Assembly (NCBI GenBank): GCA_022790755.1
Contig: JAAVXR010000102.1
Coordinates: 1-46,516 of the forward strand
Length of the DNA stretch: 46,516 bases
Direction of reading: 5' to 3'
DNA from: Hespellia sp.
GTDB taxonomy: Bacteria > Bacillota > Clostridia > Lachnospirales > Lachnospiraceae
The notes beneath the pieces were generated by a model. The model did not search any database. It was given only the letters and a program-made list of their open reading frames with translations, and had not been told where the DNA came from. The position numbers and the translations under genes are program-made. Positions 25,446-34,881 of the stretch are shown here, one piece after another. Within the stretch, counting starts at the first letter, position 1; every line of letters begins with the position of its first letter.

Positions 25446-27587
25446 TTACTCATAAAAGTCAACCGCAAGGAACTCTTCCCCCGCCTGTATATTGCCTTCC
25501 TTCAGCAAACGCACCTTTTGATTTTCTTCCAGATCCGTACACAAAATCGGAGATACAATGGAAGGTGCATTGGCCTTCAGATAATCCAAATCCAGTTTCA
25601 TCAGTGGATCACCTTTCTTTACTTTCTGACCGCTTTCCACATATACTTCAAATCCTTTACCACCCAACTTCACCGTATCAATTCCCATATGAAGCAACAG
25701 ATTGACTCCAGAATCTGTGATGAAGCCCAGTGCATGTTTTGTATCAAAGACAAAGCAAACCTCTCCGTCTTCCGGCGCTTTCACAATAGCATCTTCCGGA
25801 GTGACAACCGCTCCGTCTCCCATCATTTTTCCTGCAAATGCTTCATCTGGCGCTGTTGATAAGTCCGCAGCGATTCCTGTAACTGGACTGGATAAGATAA
25901 CTGTCTTTGACACTGCTTTCTCGTTTTTCTCTTCCGGTGCTACTTCTGCCACCTCTTCCATTTCACTACTTCCAGTATACTCCTCATCCGGCGCTGTTTC
26001 CAGATAATCTTCCAAATTAGACTTAATTACCGTGACACGCGGTCCATAAATGATCTGCACACCGTTTCCTTTGTGCACCACGCCGGATGCACCGGTAGAT
26101 TTCAGCAGATTGTCGCTTACCAATTCCGTCTTATATACGGTACAGCGAAGTCTGGTCGCACAGCAATCCACATCGGAAATATTTTTCTTTCCGCCAAGTC
26201 CCTGGCAGATTTGTTTGGAAAGCTCATCTTCCGCCGTCGCCGCCTCTCCTGACGTTTCCCCCTTCTTTCGGGCATCCACATCACTTCTGCGATACAGTTT
26301 CACTTCCTCACTGTCGTCACGCCCAGGAGTCTTCAAATCCAATTTCTGAATCAAAAAGCTAAACAGGAAATAATAGACAATAAAGTAAAATACTCCGACA
26401 ATCACAACCCAGATCCAGTTCGTCTTCGCATTTCCCTGCATAATACCAAAGAGTGTCAGGTCAATCAAACCACCAGAAAATGTCATTCCCACGCCAACCT
26501 GGAATACATGCATCAACATATACGCAAGACCGGCAAACACACAGTGGATTCCATAAAGCAGCGGCGCCACAAACAAGAAGGTGAATTCCAGAGGTTCCGT
26601 GATTCCTGTCAACATAGAGGTCAAAGCCGCCGATAACAGAAGGCCGGCTACCGCTTTTTTCTTTTCTGATTTTGCTGTCTTATACATGGCAAGCGCTGCA
26701 CCCGGAAGTCCAAAAATCATCAGTGGGAACTTTCCTGCCATGAAACGAGTTGCAGATACCGCAAACTGTGTGACGGATGGATCTGCGAGTTGTGCAAAGA
26801 AGATATTCTGCGCACCCTCAATCGTCTCTCCAGCAACCACCAGTGTTCCACCAACTGCCGTCTGCCAGAATGGAAGATAGAATACATGATGCAGTCCAAA
26901 CGGAATTAAAAGTCGTTCCATCAGTCCGTACACCCAGGTTCCAAAATATCCGGAGTTCAGTACAACATTGCCAACCGCATAGATCCCTGTCTGGATTACC
27001 GGCCAGATAAAGAACATTAAAATTCCCACGGCCGTGTACACCAACGCACTGATAATCGGCACGAATCTTGTTCCACCAAAGAATGATAATACCTGCGGAA
27101 GCTCAATCTTATAAAACCGATTATGCAGTGCGGCAACCCCCAAGCCAACGATAATACCACCGAAAACTCCCATCTGCAGCGACGTAATACCGCACACAGA
27201 AGCCGTAGCACCGCTCAACATTTCTTCAGTACCACCGTGAAGCGTAATCATAGCACCAATCGAGGCATGCATGATAAAGAAAGCAATCGCTGCCGCCAAC
27301 GCCGCGACTTCTTTTTCTTTCTTTGCCATACCAATCGCCACACCCATCGCAAAAATAATCGGCAAATTCGTAAACACAATATCGCCGGCATCACTCATAA
27401 CCCGGAACACTGCGTTCAACACAGTTCCAGGCCCCATAATTCCTGTCAGACCATATGTGTCCAACATGGTAGCATTCGTAAAAGAACCTCCCAGTCCCAA
27501 AAGCAACCCGGCCACCGGGAGAATCGCAATCGGAAGCATGAACGATCTTCCAACACGCTGAAGCACACCAAAAATTTTGTCTTTCAT
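25446..27587 (-). CDS. PTS glucose/N-acetylglucosamine-family IICBA permease
   Basis: A 713-residue transporter with all three domains. IIC spans about 1-410, hydrophobic, with the conserved GITEPLEFTFLF loop. IIB is at about 450-530, with the phosphorylated Cys in DVDCCATRLRC near 472. IIA is at about 570-713, with the phosphorylated His in LLLHMGIDTVKL near 630. Linkers are acidic. It imports and phosphorylates glucose or an amino sugar; which one cannot be decided from sequence alone. Expression should depend on antitermination at the leader hairpins 27681-27759 by the product of the next gene. Confidence 0.9.
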   Translation of the reverse strand: MKDKIFGVLQRVGRSFMLPIAILPVAGLLLGLGGSFTNATMLDTYGLTGIMGPGTVLNAVFRVMSDAGDIVFTNLPIIFAMGVAIGMAKKEKEVAALAAAIAFFIMHASIGAMITLHGGTEEMLSGATASVCGITSLQMGVFGGIIVGLGVAALHNRFYKIELPQVLSFFGGTRFVPIISALVYTAVGILMFFIWPVIQTGIYAVGNVVLNSGYFGTWVYGLMERLLIPFGLHHVFYLPFWQTAVGGTLVVAGETIEGAQNIFFAQLADPSVTQFAVSATRFMAGKFPLMIFGLPGAALAMYKTAKSEKKKAVAGLLLSAALTSMLTGITEPLEFTFLFVAPLLYGIHCVFAGLAYMLMHVFQVGVGMTFSGGLIDLTLFGIMQGNAKTNWIWVVIVGVFYFIVYYFLFSFLIQKLDLKTPGRDDSEEVKLYRRSDVDARKKGETSGEAATAEDELSKQICQGLGGKKNISDVDCCATRLRCTVYKTELVSDNLLKSTGASGVVHKGNGVQIIYGPRVTVIKSNLEDYLETAPDEEYTGSSEMEEVAEVAPEEKNEKAVSKTVILSSPVTGIAADLSTAPDEAFAGKMMGDGAVVTPEDAIVKAPEDGEVCFVFDTKHALGFITDSGVNLLLHMGIDTVKLGGKGFEVYVESGQKVKKGDPLMKLDLDYLKANAPSIVSPILCTDLEENQKVRLLKEGNIQAGEEFLAVDFYE

Positions 27588-27680
27588 TTTTTCTTCCTCT
27601 CTTTCTTCCTTCTATTCTTACCAGATGCCGTGTGTTGAATACATAAATCACAGTACAAAACTAATATTGACAAGTTGCAC

Positions 27681-27740
27681 AAAAAAAGGAACCATTAACA
27701 CACACAAACACCCTAAATGCTTATGTATAGTTAATGCCTC
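27681..27740 (-). terminator. Leader terminator of the glucose-type PTS gene
   Basis: On the minus strand CATTAAC (27736-27730 region) pairs with GTTAATG (27699-27693), extended by GGA with TCC, followed by seven T residues (27687-27681). Its 5' arm is part of the RAT hairpin, so the two structures are mutually exclusive. Confidence 0.72.
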
Positions 27741-27759
27741 CCGAAAAGTAACATACTAT
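27727..27759 (-). promoter_or_regulatory. Ribonucleic antiterminator (RAT) sequence
   Basis: The minus-strand RNA has lower-stem arms ATAGT and ACTAT enclosing an ATGTTACT segment and a GGGAGGCAT segment. This is the spacing and look of LicT/GlcT targets (GTTACT...AGGCA). The 33-nt element overlaps the following terminator, and the antiterminator gene is next to the PTS gene. Confidence 0.7.
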
Positions 27760-27776
27760 ATCATAACTCTAAAAGT

Positions 27777-27805
27777 AAAATAGCACTTCTTTTTTATTCT
27801 GTCAA
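27777..27805 (-). promoter_or_regulatory. Sigma-A promoter of the glucose-type PTS operon
   Basis: Minus-strand perfect TTGACA (27805-27800), 17-bp spacer, TATTTT (27782-27777). It lies just before the RAT element, leaving a leader of about 180 nt before the start codon. Confidence 0.6.
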
Positions 27806-27819
27806 TCCTTTTTTTAAAC

Positions 27820-28542
27820 TTAACGTATATATCCTTCATTATACGCGATCGCACGGTTCGCCGTATAAATCTCCGCATTCGTTGCCTGCACATAAGGCAT
27901 CACAAAGAATATTCCCAGAATACCGCAAGTACATGCACTCAAAATCCACCATCCAATGAAAGAAAGATCCAAAACAAAGGTCTCCCATTTTTTTCCCATC
28001 ATCATCCGCTTACTGATCGCAAACGCTTCCTGACGGTTCATACCTGGATTTTCAGCAAGAATATATGGAATCATACGATATTCGTACATCTTAATAATAC
28101 CAGGAACCACGAAAAGCATAGTCCAGAGCACCGTGAAGAGATGCATCAAAAACATCGTCACCACCAGATTGACATATTGCCCGGACTTAAACGGCTCAAA
28201 AATCGTCTGTACTCTCGCCTGCATCGTCTGGTTCTCTACAAAAAACTGGCACCCGCCAACTTTCAGTACATTACCAACAAAGATTCCCAACATCGCCAAA
28301 CCAATCGCAATGATTACTACAATCACTGTTAAAAAAGCAGCAAAAAAAGTAAAGCCACTTCCATATCCATAATAATGGTGATAAGAATGGTCTTGCCAGA
28401 TTCCTTGCGATCCTGCCCTTCCATTGCTGCCCGTCGCGATTGTCGTGATGATCGACATGATAAATGCAACCGCCACGCATGACCAATAATTCTTTTGAAA
28501 TGCTGCTTTTCCACGCATTTTCAAATCCACTCGATTCCACAT
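27820..28542 (-). CDS. DUF975 family membrane protein
   Basis: A 240-residue integral membrane protein with several hydrophobic helices. It begins MWNRVDLKMRGKAAFQKNYW, a recognisable DUF975 N-terminus. The region around FEPFKSGQYVNLVVTMFLM and the PGIIKMYEYRMIPYILAENP motif fit that family, whose function is unknown. The start is 28542, with GGAGG upstream; the longer frame overlaps the end of the xanthine dehydrogenase gene. It follows that gene by 58 bp in the same direction with no clear terminator between them, so readthrough is possible, but a purine role is not implied. Confidence 0.75.
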   Translation of the reverse strand: MWNRVDLKMRGKAAFQKNYWSCVAVAFIMSIITTIATGSNGRAGSQGIWQDHSYHHYYGYGSGFTFFAAFLTVIVVIIAIGLAMLGIFVGNVLKVGGCQFFVENQTMQARVQTIFEPFKSGQYVNLVVTMFLMHLFTVLWTMLFVVPGIIKMYEYRMIPYILAENPGMNRQEAFAISKRMMMGKKWETFVLDLSFIGWWILSACTCGILGIFFVMPYVQATNAEIYTANRAIAYNEGYIR

Positions 28543-28600
28543 GATCCATAAACCTCCATTTTTCATATACCTTTCGGATATTCTGTTAAAGTATATCAAA

Positions 28601-31165
28601 TTATCGCCTTTTTGGCAACTTTTCATAAGGCGTATTCACAAGTGGAAGCTTCGTCTGGAAGGTCCCATTCAACCGATAATAAGCCCCCGCAATCGCTGGC
28701 GCAGTAGGAATCGACGTAATTTCCCCAATTCCGATCGCCCCATATGCCTGTTCGATTCCCGGCTTTTCTACGATAATCGGTGTCAATGGGGGAACCTGAT
28801 TTGCTTTCCACAAACCCAAAGTGCCAAATCTAGATTTCAAAACTCCCTGTTCCAGAATATATTGCTCTGTCAACGCATATCCCATCCCCATCACGACGCC
28901 ACCTTCAATTTGCCCCTCCACACTCTTAGGATTGACCGCCCTTCCCAAGGCATGCGCGGCCACCATCTCTTTGATGGTTCCGTCTTTGTTCAAGATACAA
29001 AGCTGCGTAGCGTATCCGTATGCCACATGGGATACCGGATGAGGAACGTCCGCTCCCATCGGGTCTGTTTTGGCATAGTACTCGCCGTAATACTCTTTTC
29101 CTTCCAATTCCCGCAGCGTCTGCTCTTTCAGATCGGCCGCCAAAAGTTCCGACGCTCTTCTCGCCGCCTCCCCTGTGATCAGCGTCTGTCTGGAACCAGA
29201 CGTTGTACCGGAATCCGGCGCCATCGAAGTATTTGGCGCTAGGTGAACAATCTGTGAAAGTTCAAGTCCTGCGGTCTGAGATACCATCTGCACCAATACC
29301 GTACCCAGTCCCTGGCCGATACAGGACGCACCCGCATGAATCTCCACCTTTCCCTCTCTGATCAACAGTCTGCAACGACCATAATCTGGTAGCCCCACGC
29401 CTACCCCTGCATTTTTCATAGCACAGGCTATCCCTACATAAGGTTCTCTCTCATATATCTCTTGAACCGCCTCCAAAGTCTCCACAATCGCTGTGGATGC
29501 ATCCGCAATCTGACCGTTAGGAAGCACATTTCCTGGACGCACTGCATTGCGATAGCGAATTTCCCAGGCAGAGATTCCTACCATCTCTGCTAACAAATCC
29601 AGGTTTCGTTCGGATGCAAAACAGGTTTGCGTCACCCCAAATCCCCGAAATGCCCCCGCTGGCGGATTATTTGTATACATAGCTTTCCCCTCAATATCCA
29701 CCACCTGAAAATTGTAGGGACCCGCCGCATGTGTACAAGCTCTCTGCAGTACCGGACCGCCCAATGAAGCATACGCGCCGGTATCCGACACTACCACAGC
29801 TTTCAAGGCAGTCAAATATCCGTTCTCATCACAGGCTGTCGTCACATCCATCCACATCGCATGACGCTTCGGATGAACCAAAAGGCTTTCTTTTCTAGTC
29901 AGTTTTACTTTGACCGTCCGCTTCGTCAAATAGGCAATCAGCGCGGCGTGGTGCTGTACCGTGACATCTTCTTTCCCTCCGAAGCCCCCTCCGACCAGTT
30001 TGTTTTCCACAATCACTTTCTCCGGGGGAAGGCCTAACATTGTACAGCACTCATGCTGGGTATCGTACACGCTTTGATCGGATGAGTAAATGAAAACTCC
30101 GTCTCCCAGAGGAATCGCAACCGCCGCCTCTGGTTCCAGAAACGCGTGCTCTGTCCATGGAGTCTCGTAATGCCTCGTCACCTGATATTTGGAATCCGCA
30201 ATCACTTGATCCGCATCTCCTCGCACCAGATGTTCATGCGCCAGAATATTCCCCTTCTTATGAACTTTCGGTGCATCCTCTTTCATAGCCTCAAAAGGAT
30301 TCAACACTGGAGAGAGTTCTTCATATTCCACTTCCACAAGCTTCTTCGCCTCTTCCAAGATCTCCAGCGTTTCAGCCGCCACAAGACAGATTGTATCTCC
30401 CAGATAATGTGTCTCTTTTCCTACCGCTATCATGGTATCCCAATCCTGCACCAAATGTCCTACTTTGACGCTTCCCGGAATATCTTCCGCCGTAAATACA
30501 CCCACGACACCTTTCAATGCTTTCGCCTTTTCCGTATGAATCGCCAGCACCTTTGCCCGGGGATATTGAGAGCGCACGGCGCTTCCGTAAATCATCCCTT
30601 CCAGATACAAATCATCCACATATTCTCCGATTCCCAACGCCTTCTCTTTTGCATCAATCCGACGCATTGCCTGGCCAACAAAAACTTGCCCATCATCTTC
30701 CGGTATCGAAAGGTTTTCCCGGAAAATCTCTGCACTTAATAAAATTGCATCTATGATTTTCCGATATCCCGTACAACGGCAAATATTGTTTTTCAGAGCA
30801 TTTGCCACTTCCAATCGTGTTGGGTCTGTGTTCACATCCAATAACGCCTTTGCGGCCAGTACCATCCCCGGGATGCAAAAACCACATTGAACGGCTCCTG
30901 CCTCAGCAAACGCATAGCCGTAAACTTCTTTTTCACGATCTGTCAGTCCTTCCACCGTGACAATCTTTTTTCCCACCATTTTTGAAACTAGAGGAATACA
31001 GGCGCGCGTCGGCTTTCCATCCACCAGAATTGTACAAGTTCCACATGCGCCCTCACTGCAGCCGTCTTTCACCGAGGTCAGTCGCAAATCATCCCGCAGA
31101 TATCGGATTAATTTCTTATCCTGTTCTGTCTCATAAACTCTTCCGTTAATCTGTAATGTATACAC
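28601..31165 (-). CDS. xdh: Selenium-dependent xanthine dehydrogenase-type molybdenum hydroxylase
   Basis: An 854-residue fusion of Fe-S and molybdenum domains. Residues 1-75 are a plant-type [2Fe-2S] ferredoxin domain (Cys36, Cys41, Cys44, Cys56). Residues 80-150 hold the second [2Fe-2S] cluster (Cys94, Cys97, Cys129, Cys131). The rest is the molybdopterin-binding large subunit (GGGFGGKEDV, GAFRGFGVTQ, GIGEITSIPTAP). The FAD domain is missing, and none is encoded nearby. The neighbouring yqeB/yqeC genes mark the class that carries labile selenium on the metal, not selenocysteine. It probably interconverts hypoxanthine, xanthine and urate. GTG at 31165 is set by AGGAGG eight bases upstream. 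Confidence 0.88.
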   Translation of the reverse strand: MYTLQINGRVYETEQDKKLIRYLRDDLRLTSVKDGCSEGACGTCTILVDGKPTRACIPLVSKMVGKKIVTVEGLTDREKEVYGYAFAEAGAVQCGFCIPGMVLAAKALLDVNTDPTRLEVANALKNNICRCTGYRKIIDAILLSAEIFRENLSIPEDDGQVFVGQAMRRIDAKEKALGIGEYVDDLYLEGMIYGSAVRSQYPRAKVLAIHTEKAKALKGVVGVFTAEDIPGSVKVGHLVQDWDTMIAVGKETHYLGDTICLVAAETLEILEEAKKLVEVEYEELSPVLNPFEAMKEDAPKVHKKGNILAHEHLVRGDADQVIADSKYQVTRHYETPWTEHAFLEPEAAVAIPLGDGVFIYSSDQSVYDTQHECCTMLGLPPEKVIVENKLVGGGFGGKEDVTVQHHAALIAYLTKRTVKVKLTRKESLLVHPKRHAMWMDVTTACDENGYLTALKAVVVSDTGAYASLGGPVLQRACTHAAGPYNFQVVDIEGKAMYTNNPPAGAFRGFGVTQTCFASERNLDLLAEMVGISAWEIRYRNAVRPGNVLPNGQIADASTAIVETLEAVQEIYEREPYVGIACAMKNAGVGVGLPDYGRCRLLIREGKVEIHAGASCIGQGLGTVLVQMVSQTAGLELSQIVHLAPNTSMAPDSGTTSGSRQTLITGEAARRASELLAADLKEQTLRELEGKEYYGEYYAKTDPMGADVPHPVSHVAYGYATQLCILNKDGTIKEMVAAHALGRAVNPKSVEGQIEGGVVMGMGYALTEQYILEQGVLKSRFGTLGLWKANQVPPLTPIIVEKPGIEQAYGAIGIGEITSIPTAPAIAGAYYRLNGTFQTKLPLVNTPYEKLPKRR

Positions 31166-31238
31166 ACTATACACCTCCTGTTCCTTCAGCCCAACCCAGA
31201 CCAATTGTGCCGTGAGAATTGCATTGGGAATAAAACCT

Positions 31239-32678
31239 TCAACTCATCCGAGCATTCCAATCCGCCGGATAATCCACATCTTTACCTTCCGCCTCTTCCA
31301 TCTCCACAAACAAAATTTTTTCCGGGTAACGCTTTCGCACTTGCCGACCCCCGATATCTCCTTGCAGTTCTCCCAGTTCCTGAAAAAACGCTCGATCCCA
31401 AACCACTGGATTTTTACTTTGTCCTCCAGAGCCCGCACAGATAATTCTGCCCGGATGATCGGCGGCCATCCGAAGTACATCCGCTATCGTTCTCACACGA
31501 AGCCAAGGCTGATCACATACCATAAACAGAATCCCTTGCAGCTCTGGCTCCTGTTCGATACAGGCAGAAAGTCCTAACTGCAGGGAATGTGAGATTCCCA
31601 ACTCCGGCGCTCCATTATATACGACCCGAATTCCTTTTGCTTGTGCCTCTTTCACAATCGTGGGAAATCTAGTGACAATTATACGCATCATTTCCGGAAA
31701 TGCTTCCAACTTCCTCAATATCCTCTGGTAGAGTTTCTCACCCTCTTCCCCGACAAACAATTTGTTTTCTCCAAATCGGGTACTATTTCCAGCCGCGAGT
31801 ACGACAATTGCATATTGCTTTTCGATAGATTTCCAAACAAGTGCTTCCTGTTCTCCCGAAGAAAATGAAAAATCCACTCTCATTTCCGGCAGATTCTTTT
31901 TCTCAAACCCAGAGATCGCCTCCAGGACTCCACCTCCGACGGCCCTGGCTTTATCAGAGATCGTAAAACAATGTGTCCATTCACAACGAGCGTCAATATC
32001 TCCGATTTTCAGCCCTTCCGTCACATCCACTCCTGCATTTAACATCCCACGGACAATGCCGGCCATTTGCGCCTTCACTGGCACACCGCCCGTGTAAGCA
32101 ACCACCTGTCCCATCTCCACGGAATCGCCGATAGACACGAGCGGACGCAACTCGCCGCTCGCCGATGCGCGGAGCAACCGCTCCGTGGTATATCCTCCGA
32201 TGTTTCCAGGAATTCCGGTATTGGGAATGGCGCTTCCCTGCCAGATGACTCTGCCCAATGTATGGCCTCGCTTTGTCTCCACCACGCAATCACAGTCAAT
32301 TCCCGCCTCAAAGCCTGGTCCGACTCCGACTACAAAGGGAGCATCCGTCATCCGAGTTCCCAAGTTTTTCTTGGCCAGAATCGCATCTACCACGGCATCC
32401 GGTCGGAATGCCCGGCAAATATCCGCATGTTCATCCACAATTACAGGAATCTTCCTTTGGCAAAGCGCCTCCCACACCTGTTGAATCGTCTCTACACGCA
32501 CTCCTTTTAAGTCTTCCACTTCCACTTCTTTTTCATATACTGCCCGTGACAGAGCTACCGTCCTACGAACGGTAAGCGGCTCTGCAATCTCCGTCATCAG
32601 TACATGGTATCCCCCGTGAAACAGGCGAGAGGCAATCCCCGTCGCAAGATCACCCGCGCCTCTGATCAATACTTTCAT
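31239..32678 (-). CDS. yqeB: YqeB-like selenium-hydroxylase maturation protein fused to MobA-like nucleotidyltransferase
   Basis: A 479-residue two-domain protein. Residues 1 to about 270 match YqeB (MKVLIRGAGDLATGIA; GYTTERLLRASASGELRPL), a family tied to selenium-dependent molybdenum hydroxylases. From about 287 to the end is a nucleotidyltransferase of the MocA/MobA type, with IVVLAAGNSTRFGENKL binding NTP and MVCDQPW near 390 as the metal-binding motif. It likely cytidylylates molybdopterin for the hydroxylase. In other genomes these functions are often separate genes. The ATG at 32678 lies inside the 3' end of yqeC (29-base overlap), so the two are translationally coupled. Confidence 0.85.
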   Translation of the reverse strand: MKVLIRGAGDLATGIASRLFHGGYHVLMTEIAEPLTVRRTVALSRAVYEKEVEVEDLKGVRVETIQQVWEALCQRKIPVIVDEHADICRAFRPDAVVDAILAKKNLGTRMTDAPFVVGVGPGFEAGIDCDCVVETKRGHTLGRVIWQGSAIPNTGIPGNIGGYTTERLLRASASGELRPLVSIGDSVEMGQVVAYTGGVPVKAQMAGIVRGMLNAGVDVTEGLKIGDIDARCEWTHCFTISDKARAVGGGVLEAISGFEKKNLPEMRVDFSFSSGEQEALVWKSIEKQYAIVVLAAGNSTRFGENKLFVGEEGEKLYQRILRKLEAFPEMMRIIVTRFPTIVKEAQAKGIRVVYNGAPELGISHSLQLGLSACIEQEPELQGILFMVCDQPWLRVRTIADVLRMAADHPGRIICAGSGGQSKNPVVWDRAFFQELGELQGDIGGRQVRKRYPEKILFVEMEEAEGKDVDYPADWNARMS

Positions 32679-33426
32679 TGTCGTCTCCCAATCCGACGGT
32701 GAGATGAACATTGCCAAAGCCTTTTTCCGCCATTCGTCTTGCAATCTCCTCTCCATATTCCCGCCGTTTTCTCGTATCCGCCTTATTTAATATGATATGA
32801 AATCGCATCCCTTCACGAACATCTTTGCGAAGTCCCCAGATGCTTAGACCAATTCTGCACAAATCTTCACAACTTATGGGATCAGCCGGTCTTTTATGCA
32901 AATATTCTGCCGCCAACTCCGAACGAAAGCAAACCTCCGCAAACATACAGCCTACAGCGTCCAGCCCCATCACTCCCAATACCACATTCGTGGCTGGATG
33001 CAGAACCGGTTCCCATGCGGCCGGAAATTTCAGAGGCAGATTTCTCGCACCGTCCGCCTCAATGAGTACTGGGATTTTCTCAGCAAGCAATTCATTAAGA
33101 AACCATTCTGGCATCATAGAAACTTTTCCATTTCCCACCGGAAACCCAGCAAACACCCAGCCTTCCTGGTTTAGAATCTGCTGCATCCTCTTCTTTGAAG
33201 GTTCTGAAAGAAAAGCGTCCAGATCTGGTTCCCGCATATGTGTTGTTGTCGTCACAACCACCCTCTCGCCGTTGCTTCGATATTCCTCTTTCAGCCGCAT
33301 CACAAGCGTCGTCTTTCCGCCTGCCCCAACCACCGAAATGACCGGATGTGAAAAATCCCCCAAACCGAACGTTGCCAAAAGACTTCTTTGTTCCGTGAAA
33401 CGACCATTCTCATAACTGTATATCAT
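32650..33426 (-). CDS. yqeC: YqeC, putative selenium-cofactor biosynthesis protein
   Basis: A 258-residue P-loop protein. VVGAGGKTTL at about 33-41 is the Walker A site, and IEADGARNLPLKFP at about 118 is a conserved family motif. YqeC accompanies selenium-dependent molybdenum hydroxylases; its exact step is not established to my knowledge. GGAGG lies six bases before the ATG. It overlaps yqeB by 29 bases and follows the hydantoinase by about 50 bp, within the purine operon. Confidence 0.85.
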   Translation of the reverse strand: MIYSYENGRFTEQRSLLATFGLGDFSHPVISVVGAGGKTTLVMRLKEEYRSNGERVVVTTTTHMREPDLDAFLSEPSKKRMQQILNQEGWVFAGFPVGNGKVSMMPEWFLNELLAEKIPVLIEADGARNLPLKFPAAWEPVLHPATNVVLGVMGLDAVGCMFAEVCFRSELAAEYLHKRPADPISCEDLCRIGLSIWGLRKDVREGMRFHIILNKADTRKRREYGEEIARRMAEKGFGNVHLTVGLGDDNESIDQRRG

Positions 33427-33478
33427 CCATTTCCTCCGTCAGCCTAAACTATTGAACGATCGAACAATCAACAACGAT

Positions 33479-34837
33479 TCAATGTCTGATATAGATTCCA
33501 GTCTTTTCTTTTTGGATCACTCCATCTTGTGCGACCAGTTCCCCACGCAGATATACTTTTTCCGCTCTCCCCTTCAACCGGGTTCCTTCCAACGGACAAT
33601 AATCGGCGGCAGACTGCTGCCTATCTGCCAAGAGCATCCACTCTGTCTGAGGATTCCACACCACAATATCCGCATCACTTCCCGGAAGAAGCGCCCCTTT
33701 CTGCGGATACAAACGATACTGCTTGGCAGGACCTTCCGATAAATACCGACACATCTGTTCCAACGTAAGTCTTTGCTTCCCCACCCCATAGTGATAAATG
33801 ATCGCCGGCCGCTCTTCCGCCCCCGGCATGCCACAAGGAGTTCTCGAAAAATCTTCTGCTCCGGCCCGCTTTTGTTCCTCGGTAAAACTACAATGATCGG
33901 TGGCAATCGTCTGTAGTTGATTTTCCGATAATGCCTGCCAAAGTGTTTCCCGATCTTCGTCCGTCCGAAGCGGAGGGGCAATCATATAATTCCGTCCTTT
34001 TCCATCCGGCAGAGTGTACTTGCTTTCCTCCATAATCAAATACTGCGGACAAGTCTCCACGTAGACTACCTGCCCCTCTTTTCGGGCTCTTTGAATCTCC
34101 CGATATCCCTGCGCCGTACTCAAATGTACCACAATCACCGGTGTATCCACACATTTTGCAATTTTCAACAAGCGATGAATCGCCTCCGCTTCCGCTTCCG
34201 CAGGCCGCGTCTTCGGATAGTCCGACACATCCTTTCGATTTCCCTTCTCCCGAAGCACTTCTTCCAGACGAGCACCGATGATCCCATGATTTTCGCAGTG
34301 AACGCCGGCAATCCCTCCGAGCTCCTTCAAACGATGCAACACCTCATACATCGTTTTGTCGTCCACCCGATTGTCATACGTCATGTATAATTTGAAAGAG
34401 GAAATCCCTTCCCGTACCACTTGCTCCAACTCCTGGCTGACCGCTTCATTCCAATCTCCCAACGCCAGATGAAACGCATAGTCGCAGGAAGACTGACCGT
34501 CAGCTTTGCGGTGCCAATGTTCCAAAGCCTCTGCCAGCGTCTCGCCTTTCTCTTGCGTGGCAAAATCAATGATGCATGTGGTTCCTCCCGCAATCTCAGC
34601 CTTCGTTCCGGTATCAAATTTGTCCGCCGTGATGGTCCCGGACACTTCCAACGCCATATGCGTATGTGCATCAATAAATCCAGGAAACAAGTACTTCCCG
34701 CTAACGTCCTCCACCTCTGCACCCGCAGAATCTAAATGGCTTCCTATCTCCAAAACCTTTCCATCCTCCACTGCGAGATCCGCCTCTTTGAGACCGCTTC
34801 CTGTAACGATCATGCCTCCCCTAAAAATACGTTTCAT
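33479..34837 (-). CDS. hyuA: Dihydropyrimidinase/D-hydantoinase family amidohydrolase
   Basis: A 452-residue zinc hydrolase that opens cyclic amides. The metal site is complete: His58 and His60 in DAHTHM, Lys149 in SSFKLYMTY (the carbamylated lysine), His180, His238 in VVHLS, and Asp314 in ATDHCSF. In a urate or purine operon it would open a hydantoin- or imidazole-type ring rather than dihydrouracil; this is inferred from neighbours. It follows ygfK by 44 bp, with AGGAGGGGG before the ATG. Confidence 0.85.
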   Translation of the reverse strand: MKRIFRGGMIVTGSGLKEADLAVEDGKVLEIGSHLDSAGAEVEDVSGKYLFPGFIDAHTHMALEVSGTITADKFDTGTKAEIAGGTTCIIDFATQEKGETLAEALEHWHRKADGQSSCDYAFHLALGDWNEAVSQELEQVVREGISSFKLYMTYDNRVDDKTMYEVLHRLKELGGIAGVHCENHGIIGARLEEVLREKGNRKDVSDYPKTRPAEAEAEAIHRLLKIAKCVDTPVIVVHLSTAQGYREIQRARKEGQVVYVETCPQYLIMEESKYTLPDGKGRNYMIAPPLRTDEDRETLWQALSENQLQTIATDHCSFTEEQKRAGAEDFSRTPCGMPGAEERPAIIYHYGVGKQRLTLEQMCRYLSEGPAKQYRLYPQKGALLPGSDADIVVWNPQTEWMLLADRQQSAADYCPLEGTRLKGRAEKVYLRGELVAQDGVIQKEKTGIYIRH

Positions 34838-34881
34838 TGATTTCCCCCTCCTCTCTATCCGCTATCTCTGTCAGTTTTCTA

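Noticed and set aside
27668..27690. Similarity of the tract near GTTGCACAAAA to the tip of the 19-252 palindrome
   Set aside because: Only a short match is shared and the surrounding structure is absent; likely chance.
28601..31165. Selenocysteine in the xanthine dehydrogenase
   Set aside because: The reading frame has no internal TGA. Selenium in this family is a labile ligand of the molybdenum site.
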